Below, one piece after another: positions 25,047 through 34,100 of a stretch of DNA of 64,000 nt (positions are counted from its first letter, which is position 1; each line of letters opens with the position of its first letter). Both the position numbers and the translations under genes were made by a program. Location: the NCBI GenBank assembly GCA_035506575.1, contig DATJPD010000055.1, positions 31,298 to 95,297 of the forward strand, written 5' to 3'. The notes below the pieces were generated by a model. That model made no database searches and was not told the origin of the DNA. It worked only from the letters and a program-made list of their open reading frames with translations. Source of the DNA: DATJPD01 sp035506575. GTDB taxonomy: Bacteria; Pseudomonadota; Alphaproteobacteria; CACIAM-22H2.

Positions 25047-25820
25047 ATGACAGTGCCATCGCAGCGATGGGTGTTCGTGCCGGCTGCGGCCTTGCTGCTG
25101 TGGGGCGGTGGCGCGCTGGCGCAGACCGACGAGATCCAGGTCTACAACGCCGAGATCAACGAGCCTGGTCAGGCCAGCATCGAGCTCCACAACAACTACA
25201 CCCCGATCGGGCGCAAGACGCCGGACTTCCGCGGCGGGGTGATTCCGGAAGGAACGCTCAACGGCGTGCCGGAATGGGCCTACGGAGTTACCGACTGGTT
25301 TGAGGCCGGCCTCTACATGCCGCTCTACTCCTACGCGTCGCGCCAGGACCAGTTCACGCTCAACGGCTTCAAGACCCGTTTCCTGTTCGTCCAGCCGCAC
25401 GCGGCCGAGCATCAGTTCTTCTACGGGATCAATTTCGAATTCAGCTACAACGCGCATTACTGGGAGCCGACCCGCTTCAGCCAGGAGATCCGCCCGATCC
25501 TCGGCTGGCGCTTCGGGCCGGTCGACTTCATCATCAATCCGATCATCGACAACAACTGGCATGGAGTCCGCTCGCTCGACTTCGCGCCCGCCGAGCGGCT
25601 CGACTACAATCTGTCGCCGACCTGGGCGGTGGCGCTCGAGCACTATTCCGATTACGGCGAGTTCCACAAATTCGCGGGTGTCAACGACCAGCAGCATATG
25701 CTGTTCGCGGTCGTCGACTATTCGACAGACCGCTTCGATGTCGAAGCAGGCATCGGCCACGGGTTCACGGCGGCCTCCGATGATCTGGTGTTGAAGCTGA
25801 TCCTCGGACACCCGTTTTGA
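25047..25820 (+). CDS. Exported, probably outer-membrane beta-barrel protein of unknown function
   Basis: A 257-residue protein with a clear signal peptide (hydrophobic core, then GGGALAQT). The mature part is rich in aromatic and alternating polar/hydrophobic segments (FFYGINFEFSYNAHYW, VALEHYSDYGEFH) and ends in a C-terminal phenylalanine (ILGHPF), as outer-membrane barrels do. The ATG lies 5 bp after the oxidase stop, and the stop overlaps the MFS start. I do not recognise a named family. A channel working with the multicopper oxidase or MFS pump is inference. Confidence 0.7.
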   Translation: MTVPSQRWVFVPAAALLLWGGGALAQTDEIQVYNAEINEPGQASIELHNNYTPIGRKTPDFRGGVIPEGTLNGVPEWAYGVTDWFEAGLYMPLYSYASRQDQFTLNGFKTRFLFVQPHAAEHQFFYGINFEFSYNAHYWEPTRFSQEIRPILGWRFGPVDFIINPIIDNNWHGVRSLDFAPAERLDYNLSPTWAVALEHYSDYGEFHKFAGVNDQQHMLFAVVDYSTDRFDVEAGIGHGFTAASDDLVLKLILGHPF

Positions 25821-27004
25821 TGGCCGTGCCGACGCGCGAACCCTGGACGGACACCTCGCGCCTCCGCTTCGTGCTCCTGTTCGGCGCGGTCAATCTGTTC
25901 GCCGACATGACCTACGAGGGCGCCCGCAGCATCATCGGCGTGTACATGGCGGGGCTGGGGGCCAGCGCGCTGGTGGTCGGTGCCGTGTCGGGATTCGGCG
26001 AGCTCCTGGGCTATACCTTGCGGCTGGCCTCGGGACGCTGGGCCGACCGGACGCGCCTTTACTGGCCCGCCACCTTGGCCGGCTACCTCGTTCAGATGCT
26101 GGCGGTGCCGGCGCTGGCGCTGGTCGGTACGTGGCCGCACGCGGCGGTTCTGGTCCTGGCCGAACGGACCGGGCGCGCGACCCGGACCCCGCCTCGCGAC
26201 GTCATGCTGGCCGAGGCTGGCGAGCGGATGGGTCGCGGCTGGGCGTTCGGCCTCAACGAGGCGCTGGACCAGCTGGGCGCATTGATCGGCCCGATTGCAG
26301 TGGCGGCGATCCTGTTCGTCTGGCGCGACGCGCATCCGGCCTTTGGTGCCCTGGCCGTGCCCGCCCTTGTCACGCTGTTGCTGGTCTTCGGGCTGTGCGT
26401 TGCTTATCCGAACGCGGGCCGAGCCGCGCGCGAGGCCGTGCCGGCTGCGGACCGGCCATATCCCGCGGCATTCTGGTGGTATGCCGCCGCCGGAGCCCTC
26501 GTGGCCTTCGGCTTCGCGGACTACTCGCTCATCGCCTATCACGACACGAAGGCGGCCATCGTGCCGCACCCCTGGATCCCGGTGTTCTACGCGCTTGCGA
26601 TGGGAGCTGGTGGCGCAGGCTCGCTGGTTATGGGCAAGCTGTTCGACCGGCACGGCCTGCGGGTGCTGGTGCCGCTCACCATCGTGGTCGCGGCCTACGC
26701 GCCGCTCGCGTTCTCGGACGACGTCGCCTTGGCGGTGGCCGGGGCTCTCCTGTGGGGCCTCGGCCTTGGCGCGCATGAATCGGTGATGCAGGCAGCCGTG
26801 GCCCAGATGGTCCCGCAGACGCGCCTGGGATCCGCCTACGGCCTGTTCGGGGCCATCTTCGGAGTCGCCTGGTTCCTCGGCAGTGCCGTTCTGGGCGCGC
26901 TCTACGACGCGTCGATTCCGGCCTGCGCTGCCGTCGCCACAGCGGCCGAACTACTTGCAATTATACCGCTCCTGATGGCGGCTCGCTATCCCGCATCGCG
27001 TTGA
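25820..27004 (+). CDS. Major facilitator superfamily transporter
   Basis: A 394-residue membrane protein with about twelve hydrophobic helices. The loop after helix 2 carries GYTLRLASGRWADRTR, the MFS motif A region, and a charged stretch RATRTPPRDVMLAEAG follows helix 4. The start ATG overlaps the previous stop (TGATG). Substrate is unknown; the operon with a copper oxidase and barrel protein suggests export of a metal complex or phenolic compound. Confidence 0.85.
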   Translation: MAVPTREPWTDTSRLRFVLLFGAVNLFADMTYEGARSIIGVYMAGLGASALVVGAVSGFGELLGYTLRLASGRWADRTRLYWPATLAGYLVQMLAVPALALVGTWPHAAVLVLAERTGRATRTPPRDVMLAEAGERMGRGWAFGLNEALDQLGALIGPIAVAAILFVWRDAHPAFGALAVPALVTLLLVFGLCVAYPNAGRAAREAVPAADRPYPAAFWWYAAAGALVAFGFADYSLIAYHDTKAAIVPHPWIPVFYALAMGAGGAGSLVMGKLFDRHGLRVLVPLTIVVAAYAPLAFSDDVALAVAGALLWGLGLGAHESVMQAAVAQMVPQTRLGSAYGLFGAIFGVAWFLGSAVLGALYDASIPACAAVATAAELLAIIPLLMAARYPASR

Positions 27005-27149
27005 TTTACTTTCATAATATCGCCCATTCAGCAGTTGTTCATCATTCCGCATTAGGCATGCGGTAACGAGAACGTCTGGGACCATGACCTCCGGAACCTC
27101 TGCCTCCCTTAAGGGCGTCAAGCCAAGCCGCATCGCGGGCTGCTGATCC

Positions 27150-29429
27150 ATGCCGCCTCTCCCCATCGGTCGGCGCCGGCGGACGATGCAGTTCTGGCTC
27201 GGGTGGCTGGTGGTCGGCTGCATCCTGCCGGCGGCCCTGGTCGCCGGCGCCCTGATCTTCGAATCCTATGAGCGCGAGCGCGCCAGCATGGAGCGCGACA
27301 TGGTCTCCACGGCGCGCGCGCTGATGCAGGCGGTCGATGCCGACCTCGAGGGCATCCAGCAGATCCTGCAGGCGCTCTCGGTGTCGCGGACCCTTCAGAG
27401 CGGCGACCTGAAAGCCTTTTACGCCGAAGCGCAGGCGCTGCTGCCGACCCAGGTGGGCAGCAACATCGTCATGCACGACCTGACGGGCCAGCAGATCCTG
27501 AACACGATCAAGCCGTTCGGCTCGCCGCTGCCGCGGGAAACCGACCTGCGCATGGTCAATCGCGCGATCGAGACCGGCAAGCCGGTGGTGTCCGATCTGT
27601 TCAAGGGGCCGGCGACCGGGCGCATGGTGCTCGGCATGTCGGCGCCGGTGTTCGTGGACGGCAAGATCAAATACCTGGTCGGCATGGGCATGTTCTCGCA
27701 TCGTCTCGGCGAGGTGCTGCAGCGGCAGAAGATCGCGGCCGGCTGGATCGTGTCCATTCTCGACCGCTCGGGGACGATCGGCGCGCGCACCGAGGACGAG
27801 GACAGTTATATCGGCAAGAAGGCCCCGGCGGACCTTCTGCAGCGGGCGACGGCGGCCGACGAAGGCGCGTATGAGACCGTCAACGAGGCGGGTGTCTCCA
27901 CCTTCGAGGCGTTCAGCCGATCGCCGCGGAGCGGCTGGATGATCGCGTTCTCGGTGCCGGCGAGCGTCGTGACGGCCGGCCTTCAGCGGGCGCTGATGAT
28001 CAACGTGGCGTTGGCGCTGGTGGTCCTGCTGCTGGGCGTTCTGCTCGCGAAATCCATTGCCGGCCGCATGACGCGCTCCCTGAACGCGCTGGTGGCGCCG
28101 GCGCTGGCGCTGGGCTCCAACGAGAAACTGGACGTCCCTCCGGTCGAGATCGAGGAGGTCAACGAGCTGGGGCGGGCGCTCGCGAAGGCGGCGGAGCTCA
28201 TCGAGGCCCGCGCCAAGGAGCGCGACGAGGCGGCGCAGAGCGAGCGCCGGATGATGGTCGAGAAGCAGGCCTCCGACGACGCCAATCGCGCCAAGTCGGA
28301 ATTCCTGGCGCTCATGAGCCACGAGCTGCGCACGCCGCTGAACGCCATCCTGGGCTTCGCGCAAATCCTCGATGGCGAAAACTTCGGAGCCGTGACCGCG
28401 AAGCAGAAGGAATTCATCGACGAGATCCTGGCGAGCGGCGGCCATCTCCTCGAGCTCATCAACGACATCCTCGATCTCAGCAAGATCGAGGCCGGGAAGC
28501 TCTCTGTCTCGATGGAACGCGTCGACCTCGTGCCGCTCATGAAGTCGGTCGTCGCCACCTTGGAGCAATCCGCCCGCAAGGTGGACATCAGCGTCGTCCC
28601 GCACGATTTCGGCCTCGCCATGCCCGCGCTGATGACCGATCGCGTGCGCCTGGCGCAGGTTCTGATCAACCTCGGCTCGAACGCGGTCAAGTACAACCGG
28701 CCCAAGGGGATCGTGAGCTTCTCGTACGAGGAGATCGGCGACAAGGTGCGGATCGCGGTCAGGGATACCGGAATCGGCATCCCTGTCGCCCGGCAGGCCG
28801 AGCTGTTTCAGCCCTTCAGCCGGCTGGGCGCCGAGGCTCGGGCCATCGAGGGCACCGGCGTCGGCCTGGCCCTCAGCCGCCGTCTGATCGAGCTCATGGG
28901 CGGGGGCATCGGCTTTTCCAGCATTCTCGCCGAGGGCAGCTGCTTCTGGGTGGACATCCCGGTGTATGGCAAGGCCTCGGTCGACGAGACCGAGGGCAAC
29001 GCGGCGGACCTGCGGCCGGCGGCCGAGCTGTCGGGCTTCTCGGTCCTGTACGTCGAAGACAATCCGGCGAACCTCGCCCTGGTCCGCAATATCTTCGCCC
29101 CGCTCCGCGACGTCACGATGATCGAGGCGACGGACGGCACAACGGGCATCGCATTGGCCGCGCGCCATCGCCCTGACGTGATCATCCTCGACATCAATCT
29201 GCCGGATATCAGCGGCTATGAAGTGCTCCGGCAGATCAAACGCTTGCCCTACCTGATCGGCACCCCGGTTCTGGCGCTGAGCGCCGGCGTATTGCCTTAC
29301 GAGATCCAGCGTGGAGTGGACGCCGGATTTTACAGCTATCTCACCAAGCCGCTGAACGTGAAGCACTTCCTCCGTGTCGTGCAGGCGGCCCTGTCCAGCC
29401 GGGGTATCGCGGTCACGGCTGCTCAATAG
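27150..29429 (+). CDS. Hybrid sensor histidine kinase with C-terminal receiver domain
   Basis: A 759-residue membrane sensor. Helices at about residues 14-36 and 283-305 flank a large periplasmic, PDC/dCache-like sensor. A HAMP-like linker and coiled coil lead to the HisKA box, SHELRTPLNAILGF with phospho-histidine H391. The ATPase domain has N (NLGSNAVKYN), G1 (DTGIGIP) and G2 (GTGVGLALS) boxes. A receiver domain follows, with VEDN, acceptor D681 (IILDINLPD) and lysine YLTKP. No partner regulator or output domain is adjacent. The ATG at 27150 has only a weak ribosome binding site. Confidence 0.92.
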   Translation: MPPLPIGRRRRTMQFWLGWLVVGCILPAALVAGALIFESYERERASMERDMVSTARALMQAVDADLEGIQQILQALSVSRTLQSGDLKAFYAEAQALLPTQVGSNIVMHDLTGQQILNTIKPFGSPLPRETDLRMVNRAIETGKPVVSDLFKGPATGRMVLGMSAPVFVDGKIKYLVGMGMFSHRLGEVLQRQKIAAGWIVSILDRSGTIGARTEDEDSYIGKKAPADLLQRATAADEGAYETVNEAGVSTFEAFSRSPRSGWMIAFSVPASVVTAGLQRALMINVALALVVLLLGVLLAKSIAGRMTRSLNALVAPALALGSNEKLDVPPVEIEEVNELGRALAKAAELIEARAKERDEAAQSERRMMVEKQASDDANRAKSEFLALMSHELRTPLNAILGFAQILDGENFGAVTAKQKEFIDEILASGGHLLELINDILDLSKIEAGKLSVSMERVDLVPLMKSVVATLEQSARKVDISVVPHDFGLAMPALMTDRVRLAQVLINLGSNAVKYNRPKGIVSFSYEEIGDKVRIAVRDTGIGIPVARQAELFQPFSRLGAEARAIEGTGVGLALSRRLIELMGGGIGFSSILAEGSCFWVDIPVYGKASVDETEGNAADLRPAAELSGFSVLYVEDNPANLALVRNIFAPLRDVTMIEATDGTTGIALAARHRPDVIILDINLPDISGYEVLRQIKRLPYLIGTPVLALSAGVLPYEIQRGVDAGFYSYLTKPLNVKHFLRVVQAALSSRGIAVTAAQ

Positions 29430-29929
29430 CGGCGTTCGAGCTCGTCGATGCGCTGATCGAGGGTCTGCAGAAGCTTGATCAGGCTCGTCAGCGATTTGGA
29501 ATCGAGCACCTGCACGAAGGCGCTGTCCCACGTCGCCAGCGAGTCCACCACGCCGCGATATTTGGCTTTTCCCGCGCGCGTGAGCTTGAGCTCCACCTTG
29601 CGCCGATCTTCCGGGTCGCGGTGGCCGGTGACGAGGCCCTGGCGGACCAGCCGGTCGGTCGTGCGGCTGACCCGGACCTTGTCGAGGGTGGAGCGCTCGG
29701 CCACTTCCTTCGTCGACAGCGGCGAGAAGGTGCCGATCAACAGCAGCACCTTCCACTCGTCGATCGACAGCCCGACCCGCTTCTTGATGTAGGCGCTCTT
29801 CGCCCGCGAGCCGCGCAGGGCGAGCTTGTAGAGCTTGTACGGCACCGCATGCTCGAGCACCTCGAGCCCGAGCAGGCGGGACGTATCGGCCGCGAGTGCC
29901 GCGTCGCGCTGCGGATTGAGGGCGTTCAT
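29423..29929 (-). CDS. MarR-family transcriptional regulator
   Basis: A 168-residue MarR protein with a winged helix: SIDEWKVLLLIGTFSPLSTKEVAERSTLDKVRVSRTTDRLVRQGLV, then the wing RDPEDRRKVELKLT (quoted in family blocks). Its start overlaps the BKACE stop by ATGA, and its end overlaps the histidine kinase gene by 7 bp tail to tail. It probably controls its own operon (Bug, BKACE, MarR) through the palindrome at 32036-32053. Confidence 0.9.
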   Translation of the reverse strand: MNALNPQRDAALAADTSRLLGLEVLEHAVPYKLYKLALRGSRAKSAYIKKRVGLSIDEWKVLLLIGTFSPLSTKEVAERSTLDKVRVSRTTDRLVRQGLVTGHRDPEDRRKVELKLTRAGKAKYRGVVDSLATWDSAFVQVLDSKSLTSLIKLLQTLDQRIDELERRY

Positions 29930-30930
29930 TCCGCTGCGGTCTGCTTGGGCGATGCCGCCTTCCGCGCGCCGAACTTGATGCCCATGATCTCCCGCGCCTC
30001 GGCGGGGGTTGCGATTTCGCGCCCGAGCTCGCGAGCGACGGTCGCGATCTTTCGCACCGCCTCGGCCGAGCTTTGGATTTTCTCCTGCCGGTGCGGGTAA
30101 AGATAGACCGTGTCCTCCATGCCGACACGCACCATGTCGAAGCCCAGCATCACGGCCAGCGTGCAGAAGGGCAGCCAGTTGCGGCCCCCGGCGCACACGC
30201 CCTTCACGGCATGCGGGGCGAGCGTCTGCTGCATGGTCATCATGTAGAGGTAGTTCCACGGGTCGGGGCCGAGCGGCGAGCCGTGGCTGAAGCCGTGGAA
30301 TCCCATCATGATGTTCATGAGCGGCGGGTTCTTGCCGATGCCCTTGGCGACCAGCCAGTCGAGCACGTCCTTGATGCCCTGGTAGCTCGTCGCCTGGTAT
30401 TCCGGGCGCACGCCGTGGTCCTCGAGATACTTCACCTGGTCGGCCAGCAGCTTCTCGGTGATCACGTAGACGAACTTCTCCGAGAACGCCGTGGTCTGGA
30501 TCAGGAGCACGGCCGACTGCATGAACTCCGGCCCGGCGTCGGTCAAAACGTCGACCGTGCGCTTGACCAGGTCCAGGCCCTGCCCCGTGCCGTAGTCGGC
30601 GTACGGGATGACCGAGGTCACGATGTCGGGGCACTTGTCGAGCACGCGGGCGATGGTCTCCTTGACCACCAGCGGGTCCTTGCTCGGCGTGCCGTCGCGG
30701 TCGCGCGCGTGCACGTGCCAGACCGCGGCGCCTTCCTTGTGGGCCTCGATCACCGCCTGCACGTTTTCGTCCATCGTGTAGGGCTGGCCCGGGTTCTGCT
30801 GCCGGTTCATGAACGCGCCGGTCGGGGCGACGTTGATGATGAGCTTCTTGTCCATCGTCTTGTGCGGCAGCTCCTGATGCACGTTGCTCAGGATGCCGGA
30901 ATAGAGGTCGTGGATGTCGATCGTGTTCAT
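29926..30930 (-). CDS. BKACE family protein (beta-keto acid cleavage enzyme, DUF849)
   Basis: A 334-residue TIM-barrel enzyme that joins a beta-keto acid with acetyl-CoA to yield acetoacetate and a CoA ester. Family motifs are clear: VAPTGAFMN, the zinc pair in WHVHARDRDG, and RVGMEDTVYL near the C-terminus. AGGAG precedes the ATG at 30930. This adds about 25 residues before the usual family start (MDKKLIINVAPTGA), which may also be used. It sits between the Bug binding protein (25-bp gap) and MarR (ATGA overlap). Confidence 0.9.
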   Translation of the reverse strand: MNTIDIHDLYSGILSNVHQELPHKTMDKKLIINVAPTGAFMNRQQNPGQPYTMDENVQAVIEAHKEGAAVWHVHARDRDGTPSKDPLVVKETIARVLDKCPDIVTSVIPYADYGTGQGLDLVKRTVDVLTDAGPEFMQSAVLLIQTTAFSEKFVYVITEKLLADQVKYLEDHGVRPEYQATSYQGIKDVLDWLVAKGIGKNPPLMNIMMGFHGFSHGSPLGPDPWNYLYMMTMQQTLAPHAVKGVCAGGRNWLPFCTLAVMLGFDMVRVGMEDTVYLYPHRQEKIQSSAEAVRKIATVARELGREIATPAEAREIMGIKFGARKAASPKQTAAE

Positions 30931-30955
30931 GATACGCTCCTGAAAATTATTTCTT

Positions 30956-31942
30956 CTATTTCTCCGCCGAGGGCTCGATGCCGATGGTCTTGAAGACCTT
31001 GGCCACCGTGGCGGCGTCCTGTTTGACGAAGGCGGCGAACTCGGCCGCACTATTGGGCGTGAAGTCGAGCGTGTAGGTCTTGTAGAACTCCTCGGCCTTG
31101 GGCGTCTGGACTGCCTTGGTGAATTCGGTATTCAGCCGGTCGAGGATCGGCTGCGGCGTGCCGCCGGCCGTCCACACGCCGAAATAGCTCTGCAGGCCCG
31201 GATCGTCGCCGGCTTCGGCCAGGGTCGGCAGACCGGGCATGAAGCGCGACCGCTTGGCCGTCAGCGACACGACCGGCTTCACCTGGTGCGCCTCGATCTG
31301 TGGGCGTGCGACGCCGAAGCCGGTGTACATCACGTCGATTTCGCCAGCGATCAGGGCCGGGTTGGTCTGTGCGGCACCTTTGTACGGCACGGCCGTGATG
31401 TCGACATGCGTGTGCTTCAGGATCCAGCGCAGGTAAAGGTCGGGCACGGTCGCCGGCCCCCACGTCCCCCAGTTGATCTTGCCGGGGTTCGCCTTCGCGT
31501 ACGCGATCATGTCCTTATACGTATCGAACGGCGCCTTGATGTTCGCCGCGAGCAGATTGTTCGTGAAGCCGAGATTGATCACCGCCGCTAAGTCCTTGGC
31601 CGGGTCGTACGGCAGCTCCTTGAAGAGCTGCGGGTTGTACGTGACCGGGTCGGGAAGGCTGAGGCAGGCGGTGTAGCCGTCCGGCGTGGCGCGCGCGCAG
31701 GCGGACATGCCGAGCATGGCGCTGGCGCCGGGCCGGTTCTCGACGATCACCGGCTGGCCCATGGTCTCGGACATGTGGCTTGCCATCACGCGCGCAAGGC
31801 TGTCGACCAGGCCGCCCGCGACGTACGGCACGACGATGTGGACCGGCTTGCTCGGATAGGTATCGGCATCGGCGCCGCTCGCGGCGAAGCCGGCGAACAG
31901 CGCGGCCGCAACGGCGGCGGAGCGGACAAATAGGGCGTTCAT
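30956..31942 (-). CDS. Tripartite tricarboxylate transporter (Bug/TctC) substrate-binding protein
   Basis: A 328-residue periplasmic protein with signal peptide (GFAASGADADTYP) and Bug-family stretches YPSKPVHIVVPYVAGG and NRPGASAMLG. It binds small carboxylates. No TctA or TctB membrane partner is in the window, which is usual for Bug proteins. GGGAGA precedes the ATG at 31942. As first gene before BKACE it likely senses or delivers the acid that BKACE cleaves (inference). Confidence 0.9.
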   Translation of the reverse strand: MNALFVRSAAVAAALFAGFAASGADADTYPSKPVHIVVPYVAGGLVDSLARVMASHMSETMGQPVIVENRPGASAMLGMSACARATPDGYTACLSLPDPVTYNPQLFKELPYDPAKDLAAVINLGFTNNLLAANIKAPFDTYKDMIAYAKANPGKINWGTWGPATVPDLYLRWILKHTHVDITAVPYKGAAQTNPALIAGEIDVMYTGFGVARPQIEAHQVKPVVSLTAKRSRFMPGLPTLAEAGDDPGLQSYFGVWTAGGTPQPILDRLNTEFTKAVQTPKAEEFYKTYTLDFTPNSAAEFAAFVKQDAATVAKVFKTIGIEPSAEK

Positions 31943-32000
31943 GTCTCTCCCATGCGCGCGCCATTCATGTGCGAACCGCGCCGCGGCTCGCTTGCGGACA

Positions 32001-32029
32001 AGTATCCGCCGCCCGGAGAACCGGTTCAA
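32001..32029 (-). promoter_or_regulatory. Candidate promoter of the Bug-BKACE-MarR operon
   Basis: Minus strand: -35 TTGAAC (32029-32024), 17-bp spacer, -10 GATACT (32006-32001), about 60 bp upstream of the Bug start codon. Spacing is ideal and the hexamers are fair matches to sigma-70. Confidence 0.55.
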
Positions 32030-32035
32030 GTGAAA

Positions 32036-32053
32036 TCGTTTCAGATGAAACGA
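32036..32053. promoter_or_regulatory. Perfect 18-bp palindrome, candidate MarR operator
   Basis: TCGTTTCAGATGAAACGA is a perfect inverted repeat lying 6 bp upstream of the -35 of the Bug-BKACE-MarR promoter. An extra TGAAA half-site lies just before it at 32031-32035. Size and symmetry fit a MarR-type dimer site; assignment to the MarR at 29423-29929 is inference from operon position. Confidence 0.55.
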
Positions 32054-32115
32054 ATAGGCCGGCGCCTAGGGTAGCCGGACCTGAAGCCGTAGAGGTCAAG
32101 ATAGGTCGGGCAGCG

Positions 32116-32946
32116 TCATCGCACGGCCGGCCAGTCGCGTCCTACCAGTACCGGCCAGTCTCTCGCCCAGCAGCAGTCATGATTGAAGTCGGGAATCTCG
32201 ACCAGCCGCGCGGGCGCCCCCGGCGGCAGGCGGCGCAGGAAGGACCGCGCCACGTCGGTGCCCACCGTCTCGTCATGGCCACCGGTGAAGTGGATCTGCG
32301 GGATGCCGGCCGTTGCCGCGGCCGACTGCGCCGGATCCAGCGATCCGGTGAGCGGCGACAGCCCGTCGCGCGCCGTCCAATAGCCGAGATCCAGGTCGGC
32401 GGCCACGGTCACGATCTCGGCGACGTCCGGCCGCCGCGCCGCCAGCAACACCGCCAGCGCGCCGCCGCCGGAATATCCGACGAGGACCAGCCGCGCGGCG
32501 CCGCTTCGCGCCTTCAGGCCATCGATGCCGGCGGCGACGCTGTCGATGACCTCTGGTGCATAGCGGCGCGCGGTCCAGTACGCGACCGCGCAGTTCCGTC
32601 CGTGGTCGGGCAGCGTGTACTGGCAGGGCCGCCCCAGCCACGCCACGGCCGTGCGCCCTGGGTCGGCCAGGGCGAGCCGGAGTGCCACCGGATCGGTGGG
32701 CGTGGGGTCCATCGCCGGCTGACGCGGATGTACATAGGCGAGGCCGTCGCCTTCGAGATAGACCACCAGCGTGTCGCTCCCGGCGCGCGGTGACGATGCG
32801 GCGGCGAGATCGAACATGCCGGCGCGCAGGATGTCCCAGCGCCATCCCGCTTTCTGCGCCAGCTCCGGCCCTTCGGCGCGACGCGACGCGGTACACGCCG
32901 CGCACGACAGCAACACGACCAGCAGCAGCAGGCGCCCTGCGGTCAT
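32116..32946 (-). CDS. Lipoprotein alpha/beta-hydrolase
   Basis: A 276-residue protein. An N-terminal lipobox-like LLSCAAC follows a hydrophobic stretch, so it is probably lipid-anchored. The hydrolase core has the nucleophile elbow GYSGGG and a late catalytic-type histidine in DFNHDCCW; GGHDETVGTD may supply the acid. Its start overlaps the GT9-like gene by ATGA. Substrate unknown: esterase, deacylase or thioesterase are possible. It is the last gene of the coupled sulfotransferase operon. Confidence 0.75.
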   Translation of the reverse strand: MTAGRLLLLVVLLSCAACTASRRAEGPELAQKAGWRWDILRAGMFDLAAASSPRAGSDTLVVYLEGDGLAYVHPRQPAMDPTPTDPVALRLALADPGRTAVAWLGRPCQYTLPDHGRNCAVAYWTARRYAPEVIDSVAAGIDGLKARSGAARLVLVGYSGGGALAVLLAARRPDVAEIVTVAADLDLGYWTARDGLSPLTGSLDPAQSAAATAGIPQIHFTGGHDETVGTDVARSFLRRLPPGAPARLVEIPDFNHDCCWARDWPVLVGRDWPAVR

Positions 32947-34100
32947 GTCGGCCGCGCGCGGAAGGCGCGCAGCTCCGCGGCGATGGCCGCGATCACGCTG
33001 TCCCAGTCCCTGCGTTTGGGTTGGCGGAACAGCCGCAGCGATGGATACCAGGGAGAGTCCGCGCGATCGAGCAGCCAGCGCCAGTCGGCGACGTAACCGA
33101 GCATGATCCACGCCGGCCGCGCGAGGGCGCCCGCGAGATGCGCCGGGGCGCTGTCGATCGAGATCAGCAGATCGGCGACGCTCAGAATGGCCGCCGTGTC
33201 CTCGAAGTCTTTGATCTCGTCGCTGAGATTGACGAGCGCCATGCCGGGCGGCGGCGTCGCGGCCTCCGCCGCGGGTCCGCCCTTCTGGATGGACAGGAAC
33301 GTGATCCCCTCGGCGGCCAAGGGCGCCAGCGCGGCAAGGCTGACCGCCCGGTTCTGGCCGTGGTAGAGCGTGGGTCGTCCGGCCCAGTTCAGGGCCACCA
33401 GCGGCCGGGCCAACCCAGCGAGACGCTTGCGCCAGCGGCGGAGCCGCCCAGGGTCCGGCGAGAGATAAGGCATCGTTCCCGGCAGATCGGCCAGCGAGAA
33501 GCCCATCACCATCGGCAGGCTCATCATCTCGCAATGCACGTCGAACGGCGGCGGGATCGTGCCGCGCGTGATCAGCACGTCGTGGCCGGCGCAGCGTTCG
33601 GCGAGCGGCCGCAGGTCCGGCGAGACCTCGAGGATGATTCGCGCCTCGCTGCGCGCCTTCGCCCACGCCACCATGCGGATGAATTGCAGCGTGTCGCCGA
33701 AGCCCTGCTCGTCATGGATCAGCAAGGTCTTGCCGGGGATCGGCCGGCCGTTCCAGCGCGGCCGCTGCACCTTGCGGGCGATGCGCGTGGTGTGCTCCAG
33801 GCTGTAGCGGTAATTGTATTCGCGCCAGCCGCGGTCGAACTCGCCGAGCAGCAGCAGCGTCTCGGCCAGATCGAAGCGCGCCGACAGGTTGCCCGGCACG
33901 GCGTCCACCAGCATCTGCTGGATCGGCAGCGCCTCGCGCGGCCGGCCCTGATGGCGCAGGCACTTGGCCAGGACCGCCCACAGCACGATCGGCCCCGCGC
34001 CGCCGGTGAGATGCGGCGTCAGCAGGGCTTCGGCCTGCTCGAGCTCGCCCGCCTCGATCAGCGCCTGGGCGCGCGCGGCGATCTGCGCCGGCTCCGTCAT
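32943..34100 (-). CDS. TPR protein with GT9 (heptosyltransferase-like) glycosyltransferase domain
   Basis: A 385-residue protein. About 90 N-terminal residues form TPR-type helix pairs. A GT-B-like domain follows, with DEQGFGDTLQFIRM, the ALNWAGRP stretch and the GT9-like end (SIDSAPAHLAGAL, DWRWLLDRADSPWYPS). Such proteins are thought to glycosylate proteins or surface glycans; activity of this subgroup is mostly untested. It overlaps both neighbours by ATGA, indicating a tightly coupled trio with the TPR-sulfotransferase and lipoprotein hydrolase. Confidence 0.78.
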   Translation of the reverse strand: MTEPAQIAARAQALIEAGELEQAEALLTPHLTGGAGPIVLWAVLAKCLRHQGRPREALPIQQMLVDAVPGNLSARFDLAETLLLLGEFDRGWREYNYRYSLEHTTRIARKVQRPRWNGRPIPGKTLLIHDEQGFGDTLQFIRMVAWAKARSEARIILEVSPDLRPLAERCAGHDVLITRGTIPPPFDVHCEMMSLPMVMGFSLADLPGTMPYLSPDPGRLRRWRKRLAGLARPLVALNWAGRPTLYHGQNRAVSLAALAPLAAEGITFLSIQKGGPAAEAATPPPGMALVNLSDEIKDFEDTAAILSVADLLISIDSAPAHLAGALARPAWIMLGYVADWRWLLDRADSPWYPSLRLFRQPKRRDWDSVIAAIAAELRAFRARPT

